This document shows positions 7,170 to 11,158 of a stretch of DNA of 11,158 nt, piece after piece; position 1 is the first letter of the stretch; each line of letters begins with the position of its first letter. A program made the translations under genes and the position numbers. Under the pieces are notes generated by a model. That model did no database searches. It was not told the origin of the DNA and saw only the letters and a program-made list of their open reading frames with translations. The stretch is from Desulfocapsa sp. (lineage in GTDB: Bacteria > Desulfobacterota > Desulfobulbia > Desulfobulbales > Desulfocapsaceae), in assembly GCA_020717935.1 (NCBI GenBank), contig DYDK01000035.1:1-11158 (forward strand), in the 5' to 3' direction.

Positions 7170-7281
7170 CCCTATACAACAATGCGGGTAGAATAAAGGG
7201 CTATTTTTAGCATGAGATTATTGGATGATTAAGAACTGATTAATTGTTCATTATTTTTCGTCAACGAGGGCTCTGAAAACC

Positions 7282-7325
7282 CTGTTCATCTCCTAATGAA
7301 ATCGTCATCGAATCCTAACATAAAG
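7282..7325 (+). promoter_or_regulatory. Pho-box-like array and -10 element upstream of pstS
   Basis: Four consecutive 11-base units can be read: CTGTTCATCTC, CTAATGAAATC, GTCATCGAATC and CTAACATAAAG. PhoB sites are 11-bp direct repeats of CTGTCAT followed by an A/T-rich four. The first and last units fit best, the third is out of register. TAACAT (7316-7321) could serve as the -10, about 12 bases after the first two units as in PhoB-dependent promoters. Control by phosphate starvation is inferred. Confidence 0.4.
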
Positions 7326-7405
7326 GAGGCATTGTGCTGACATATCTTACCGGCCAGAGTCTAAAAGGCTTGTGGCCATAAACCTCTTGTTATGGAGAAG
7401 AAAAA

Positions 7406-8401
7406 ATGAATATGCAGAACAGGGTATTGGGAAAGGCTGTCAAGGGTGTGGTGCTGGCAGGTTGTGTGGCCGCAATGACGGCTACGGGCGCATTGGCGGC
7501 AGTAGAAGTGGACGCCAAGATTCCGGCGTATCAGAAGATCAGCGGGGTTTCAGGGGATGTCAACAGCATTGGCTCGGACACCCTGAATAATCTGATGACC
7601 TTCTGGGCCGAGTCGTTCCGCAAGGAATATCCCAATGTCCGTATCCAGATTGAGGGGAAGGGCTCAAGCACCGCTCCTCCAGCCCTGATTGCCGGAACAG
7701 CGCAGCTGGGCCCCATGTCTCGAACCATGAAGAAAGACGAGGAGGAGGCCTTTGTCAGTAAATATGGGTATCCGGTGACCAAGATTGGTGTGGCCCTCGA
7801 CTCTCTGGCTGTTTTTGTCCACAAAGACAACCCGCTTACCGGCCTCTCTCTGCCCCAGGTGGATGCCATCTTCTCCAAAACCCACAAAGGCGGGATCACC
7901 GAAGATTATAAAACCTGGGGCCAGCTTGGCCTGACCGGTGAGTGGGCGGCCCTGCCCCTCAGTCTGTTTGGACGAAACTCAGCCTCTGGCACCTACGGCT
8001 TCTTCAAGGAGCACGCCCTGTCCAAGGGAGACTTTAAGGATACCGTTAAAGAGCAACCCGGTTCGGCCTCAGTAGTCATGGGCATTACCGAGGATCGTTC
8101 TGGTATCGGTTACTCCGGCATCGGCTATAAGACCTCTGGTGTGAAGGCCCTGGCCTTGAGTGCCAAACAGGGTGAGCCGCTGGTTGAGGCTAATTATGAG
8201 AATGTCCTTGCAGGCAAATATCCCCTGTCACGAACCCTGTATATCTATGTTGGGAAAGAACCGAACAAGCCTTTGCCAGCCGTGACTGCCGAATTTTTGA
8301 AATTCGTCCTCTCCAAGGCCGGTCAGGAGATTGTTGTCAAAGATGGCTATATGCCGTTACCCGCCGAGGTTGCCGCCAAAGAACTGGCAAAACTTCAGTA
8401 G
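7406..8401 (+). CDS. pstS: Phosphate ABC transporter substrate-binding protein PstS
   Basis: PstS captures phosphate in the periplasm and hands it to the PstCA permease. The 331-residue product has an N-terminal export signal, with likely signal peptidase I cleavage after ALA-31. An LAGC at 17-20 resembles a lipobox, but the hydrophobic stretch before it is very short, so a lipoprotein is less likely. Phosphate-binding motifs are visible: [10 protein letters not shown] (54-63), [11 protein letters not shown] (84-94), LGPMSRTM (101-108), [16 protein letters not shown] (128-143), [12 protein letters not shown] (189-200). The start has GGAGA eight bases upstream. A Pho-box-like array precedes it, and an intrinsic terminator follows, so it may be made in excess of the transporter. 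The stop is TAG. Confidence 0.95.
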   Translation: MNMQNRVLGKAVKGVVLAGCVAAMTATGALAAVEVDAKIPAYQKISGVSGDVNSIGSDTLNNLMTFWAESFRKEYPNVRIQIEGKGSSTAPPALIAGTAQLGPMSRTMKKDEEEAFVSKYGYPVTKIGVALDSLAVFVHKDNPLTGLSLPQVDAIFSKTHKGGITEDYKTWGQLGLTGEWAALPLSLFGRNSASGTYGFFKEHALSKGDFKDTVKEQPGSASVVMGITEDRSGIGYSGIGYKTSGVKALALSAKQGEPLVEANYENVLAGKYPLSRTLYIYVGKEPNKPLPAVTAEFLKFVLSKAGQEIVVKDGYMPLPAEVAAKELAKLQ

Positions 8402-8414
8402 GATGATGATTGGG

Positions 8415-8466
8415 GGCTGATGGGAGCCAGTCACGCAATTGGTGACACGGTTCCTGTCAGCCTTTT
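8415..8466 (+). terminator. Intrinsic terminator after pstS
   Basis: Three stacked stems share one axis: GGCTGA/TCAGCC (8415-8420, 8457-8462), GGAGCC/GGTTCC with one G-T pair (8423-8428, 8449-8454) and GTCAC/GTGAC (8430-8434, 8442-8446). TTTT follows directly at 8463-8466. Placed 13 bases after the pstS stop, it should end most transcripts and lower expression of pstC relative to pstS. Confidence 0.7.
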
Positions 8467-8467
8467 A

Positions 8468-8648
8468 AGGCGTTAAGCGAAAATAAGTTGGACAGAATTG
8501 CGCTCAGATTTGAGTCAGATTTGGGCGCAGCGATTGAGCAAAACCGCAGGCGTAGCAGAGCTACGACGAGGATTTTGTGATTGAGCTGCGGCCAAAGATG
8601 GCTCAAAGATGAGATGCAAGATGTTCAAGTTATTTTCGCTTAACGCCT
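8468..8648. repeat. 181-bp palindromic repeat element (MITE/REP-like)
   Basis: The ends AGGCGTTAAGCGAAAATAA (8468-8486) and 8630-8648 are perfect 19-base inverted repeats. Imperfect pairing continues inward on both sides to CGTAGC-AGA-GCTACG (8551-8565), and both the ends and the core are centred on 8558. It contains no coding frame for a transposase. A related, truncated copy starts at 11102. It lies between the pstS terminator and pstC. Confidence 0.85.
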
Positions 8649-8702
8649 CAGCGTGCAACCATTGATTGTCAGTCTTCATCATCTTCAGCCATCCAGAACT
8701 CC

Positions 8703-10928
8703 ATGCAGAAGCCCAATAAATTCATCCAGAAAGTCCGCCGACAGGATCGTATTGCCACCCGAGTGATTTCGTTGGGTGGTCTTTTGGTTATCGCCAGCGT
8801 TATCGCCATTCTGCTTCTGATCGTGCGAGTGACAATTCCCCTGTTTCAAGGAGCGAAGTCGAATATTGTCTTTCAGTTTCCGGTTTCTGCGGAGGCAGAA
8901 TCGATCCTGGCCTTGGGGGTGGATGACTATCGTGAGGTCGCTTATACCCTGGATAGCAAAGGAGTTTTTTCATTTTATACCCTATCCTCCGGAACTTCCT
9001 TTTTGACCCTGCAGGCTGGGGTTGATAAAAAGACGGGAGTGAAATCCATTGAGCTGCATAAGAATAATCAGTACACCCTGTTATGGGACGATAACAGCAC
9101 CAGTCTGGTTACAGTCTCTTTTCGGATTCTCTTTGACCAGAAAGGTAAACGAAGCATAACGCCCGAGTTGAAGGTACTTGCCGAGTTTCCAGCGGAGACG
9201 GGTTCGTCGGCCCCCTTAGCTGCTGTTATCCGCACAACCGAAGATGGCCAGCTCACGCAAACAACGCTCATGAATGACAACAGCTTTCAAGTACGGCGCC
9301 AGATAGTCACCAGAGATCTGTTTGATAATGAGAAAAAAGAGTCATTCTCCTTTGTTGTTCGTGCTGAGATTCTTGGCACAATTACCGCCTTTACCGTGGA
9401 TGAAAAAGGACAAACGCTGTATGCCGGAACCAGCACGGGCAGCCTCTTGCGTTGGGATATGAGCGCGAATGAGGAGGCGGTTCGCACCGATAATGTGGTG
9501 GCCACTGCCGATAAGGGGGCCATTTCATCCCTGGCCCTGGTCTTTGGCGATATCTCGATAGCCGTTGGTGATGCCAGAGGGGGGCTTGCCACCTGGAGTC
9601 AGGTCTGGAGTGGAGAAGGGGTTGACAAGGTAAAGAAGCTGCGGAAGGTTCATTCACTGACCGCCCACAAAGACGCTGTGACCTCCATCGTCACCTCTCG
9701 CCGTACGAAATCCATTGTCAGTAGTGGGGCTGGTGGTCTGGTTCATTATGACTACATGACCAGTGAAAAGCACCTGCTTGATCTTGACCAGCCACTTATC
9801 AGGTTTGCGATTGCCGATGGGGATAAAAGTTTGATCGGCTTAGACAGCAAGAAGAATCTGTTTGTCTGGAACATTGACAACCCGCATCCGGAGGTAAGCC
9901 TCAAGACTCTGTTTGGCAAGGTCTGGTATGAGAGTTACGATAAACCGGAGTTCGTCTGGCAATCTTCCGCCGGAAATGATGATTTTGAGCCTAAATTCAG
10001 TATCATGCCCCTGCTTTTTGGCACCATCAAGGGCACCTTGTATGCCATGATCTTTGCGATTCCCCTCTCCATCTTCGGGGCAGTTTATACCAGCCAGCTT
10101 ACCACCTATTCCTTCAAAAAAAGCATCAAGCCGATGATTGAGATCATGGCCTCGGTGCCCTCGGTGGTTATTGGTTTCTTGATCGCCTTGTGGCTGGGGC
10201 CTCTTATTGAAAAGTCCATTCTGGCGCTGCTCCTCTGTGTGCTTTTGCTGCCCTTGGTGCTGGGGCTGATGATGACCATCATGATGCCCTATTACAGAAC
10301 ACCTGCTCTGAAAAACCGCTGTGCGGGGTATGAGTTTTTATTGTTGGTTCCGGTTGTCCTGGCGACGATCGCCTTTGCTGTCTGGTTTGCTCCCTTTGTG
10401 GAAAAAATGCTCTTTAGCGGCAATTTTCTGCAATGGCTGTATAGCGATCTTGGTATTCGTTACGATCAGCGCAACAGTATTATCATTGCCTTTGGTCTGG
10501 GCATTGCCGTGATCCCCATTATCTTTTCCATTACTGAAGACGCCATTTCAAATATCCCCAACAGTCTGACCGGCGCTTCTCTGGCCCTTGGCGCCAGTCG
10601 TTGGCAGACCATCTGGCGGGTGGTTTTGCCCTCAGCCAGTCCCGGGATCTTTGCCGCGATCATGATTGGTTTTGGCCGAGCAGTGGGTGAGACCATGATT
10701 GTCCTCATGGCCACCGGCAATACCCCGATCATGAACTGGTCGATTTTTAACGGGATGCGCACCTTGGCAGCCAATATCGCCGTTGAAATTCCCGAGGCCC
10801 CCTTGGATGGGACTCTGTATCGAGTGCTTTTTCTTTGCGCCACACTCTTATTCGTCTTGACCTTTATTCTTAATACCGGAGCTGAAATTGTCCGCGAACG
10901 CCTACGCAAGAAATATGGTCGATATTAG
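8703..10928 (+). CDS. pstC: Phosphate ABC transporter permease PstC with N-terminal beta-propeller-like domain
   Basis: PstC forms half of the inner-membrane channel for phosphate. At 741 residues it is far longer than the roughly 300-residue Escherichia coli form. Residues 22-44 are a single membrane helix after a basic N-terminus (RRQDR), so the next domain is probably periplasmic. Residues about 55-410 show repeated WD40-like blades, such as GTITAFTVDEKGQTLYAG, STGSLLRWDM, GGLATWS, SGAGGLVHYDYM and KKNLFVWNID. The permease follows, with helices near 437-460, 477-500, 505-530, 543-565, 591-612, 646-670 and 705-727. The EAA-type loop spans about 611-650 (ASLALGASRWQTIWRVVLP). Long PstC proteins are known in pseudomonads and related lineages. 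No strong ribosome binding site precedes the ATG, and no better upstream start exists in frame. The stop is TAG. Confidence 0.93.
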   Translation: MQKPNKFIQKVRRQDRIATRVISLGGLLVIASVIAILLLIVRVTIPLFQGAKSNIVFQFPVSAEAESILALGVDDYREVAYTLDSKGVFSFYTLSSGTSFLTLQAGVDKKTGVKSIELHKNNQYTLLWDDNSTSLVTVSFRILFDQKGKRSITPELKVLAEFPAETGSSAPLAAVIRTTEDGQLTQTTLMNDNSFQVRRQIVTRDLFDNEKKESFSFVVRAEILGTITAFTVDEKGQTLYAGTSTGSLLRWDMSANEEAVRTDNVVATADKGAISSLALVFGDISIAVGDARGGLATWSQVWSGEGVDKVKKLRKVHSLTAHKDAVTSIVTSRRTKSIVSSGAGGLVHYDYMTSEKHLLDLDQPLIRFAIADGDKSLIGLDSKKNLFVWNIDNPHPEVSLKTLFGKVWYESYDKPEFVWQSSAGNDDFEPKFSIMPLLFGTIKGTLYAMIFAIPLSIFGAVYTSQLTTYSFKKSIKPMIEIMASVPSVVIGFLIALWLGPLIEKSILALLLCVLLLPLVLGLMMTIMMPYYRTPALKNRCAGYEFLLLVPVVLATIAFAVWFAPFVEKMLFSGNFLQWLYSDLGIRYDQRNSIIIAFGLGIAVIPIIFSITEDAISNIPNSLTGASLALGASRWQTIWRVVLPSASPGIFAAIMIGFGRAVGETMIVLMATGNTPIMNWSIFNGMRTLAANIAVEIPEAPLDGTLYRVLFLCATLLFVLTFILNTGAEIVRERLRKKYGRY

Positions 10929-11101
10929 AGTTTGCTTTCTGTAAACAGGAATAACAAGGCATGAACGATCATCCGGCATAAACCTAAAAACGGCGATAAA
11001 ATCACGAAATACACAACAAAACAATACCACCTCAATCCTGCAATCTCTTGAGTGTTTTTTGTAGTTCGTGGTCAAGCTGCTTTTTTAGGAAAAATGAAGT
11101 T
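10929..11101. other. Repeat-rich spacer after pstC, no pstA found
   Basis: pstA normally follows pstC closely. Here only a six-codon frame ATG...TAA (10961-10981, MNDHPA) is seen, with AAGG three bases before its ATG. CACGAAATACA (11003-11013) pairs at 10 of 11 positions with 11060-11070, giving a long-looped hairpin. CCTGCAATC-TC-TTGAGT at 11037-11053 repeats the motif found at 5556-5572. Confidence 0.5.
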
Positions 11102-11158
11102 AGGGCCTGTCCACAAATAACTTGAACAGATTGCATCTCATCTTCAGGCTATCTTTGG
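11102..11158. repeat. Partial second copy of the palindromic repeat, cut by window end
   Basis: From CTTGAACA at 11121 to the last base, 32 of 38 positions match the reverse complement of 8592-8629, including TTGCATCTCATCTT and ATCTTTGG. AAATAA just before is also shared. The outer tip AGGGCCTGTCCAC differs from AGGCGTTAAGCGA of the complete copy beyond the first three bases. The rest of the element lies outside the window. Confidence 0.8.

Noticed and set aside
7334..7381. Calling the 15-codon pstS leader frame as a gene.
   Set aside because: The predicted transcript start probably excludes its ribosome binding site, and nothing in the peptide suggests a known attenuator. It is kept only as a low-interest observation.

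Overview
The window most likely comes from an anaerobic, diazotrophic Gram-negative bacterium of the Desulfobacterota (Deltaproteobacteria), possibly a Desulfobulbales relative. This is inferred from the nif order nifH-nifI1-nifI2-nifD-nifK with a clostridial/methanogen-type NifD, an outer-membrane porin, an exceptionally long PstC, and many dispersed palindromic repeats. No rRNA or other marker fixes the taxon.

Layout. Positions 1-138 are the non-coding tail downstream of nifK. A nitrogenase operon fills 139-5029 on the minus strand, read right to left: nifH (Fe protein), nifI1 and nifI2 (PII-like switch proteins, overlapping), nifD, then nifK. Upstream of nifH are a sigma-54 promoter-like site and a NifA-type TGT-N10-ACA site. 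About 690 bases of repeat-rich non-coding DNA follow (5030-5722). A minus-strand putative porin gene (5723-7090) comes next. A divergent regulatory region (7091-7405) with a Pho-box-like array leads to plus-strand pstS (7406-8401). An intrinsic terminator and a 181-bp palindromic repeat separate pstS from pstC (8703-10928). Another truncated copy of that palindrome ends the window. No pstA or pstB is visible.

How the genes work together. NifH delivers electrons to the NifDK MoFe protein, and NifI1/NifI2 are expected to block that interaction when fixed nitrogen is plentiful. PstS and PstC are the binding protein and one permease of high-affinity phosphate uptake. The neighbouring porin may be the outer-membrane entry, but this is only suggested by position.

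The most striking observation is that two otherwise intact genes each carry one in-frame stop with no frameshift. nifK has TGA at codon 178 of a 457-residue frame. The porin has TAG at codon 250 of a 455-residue frame. Sequence on both sides still matches the family. Selenocysteine or pyrrolysine recoding is possible in this lineage. However, TAG is the normal stop of nifH, nifD, pstS and pstC and TGA of nifI1, and both breaks fit single C:G to T:A changes, so mutation or sequence error remains the simpler explanation. A second theme is structure between genes: every nif junction except the nifI1/nifI2 overlap holds a hairpin, and the nifI1-nifI2 pair is bracketed by a perfect 15-bp inverted repeat.
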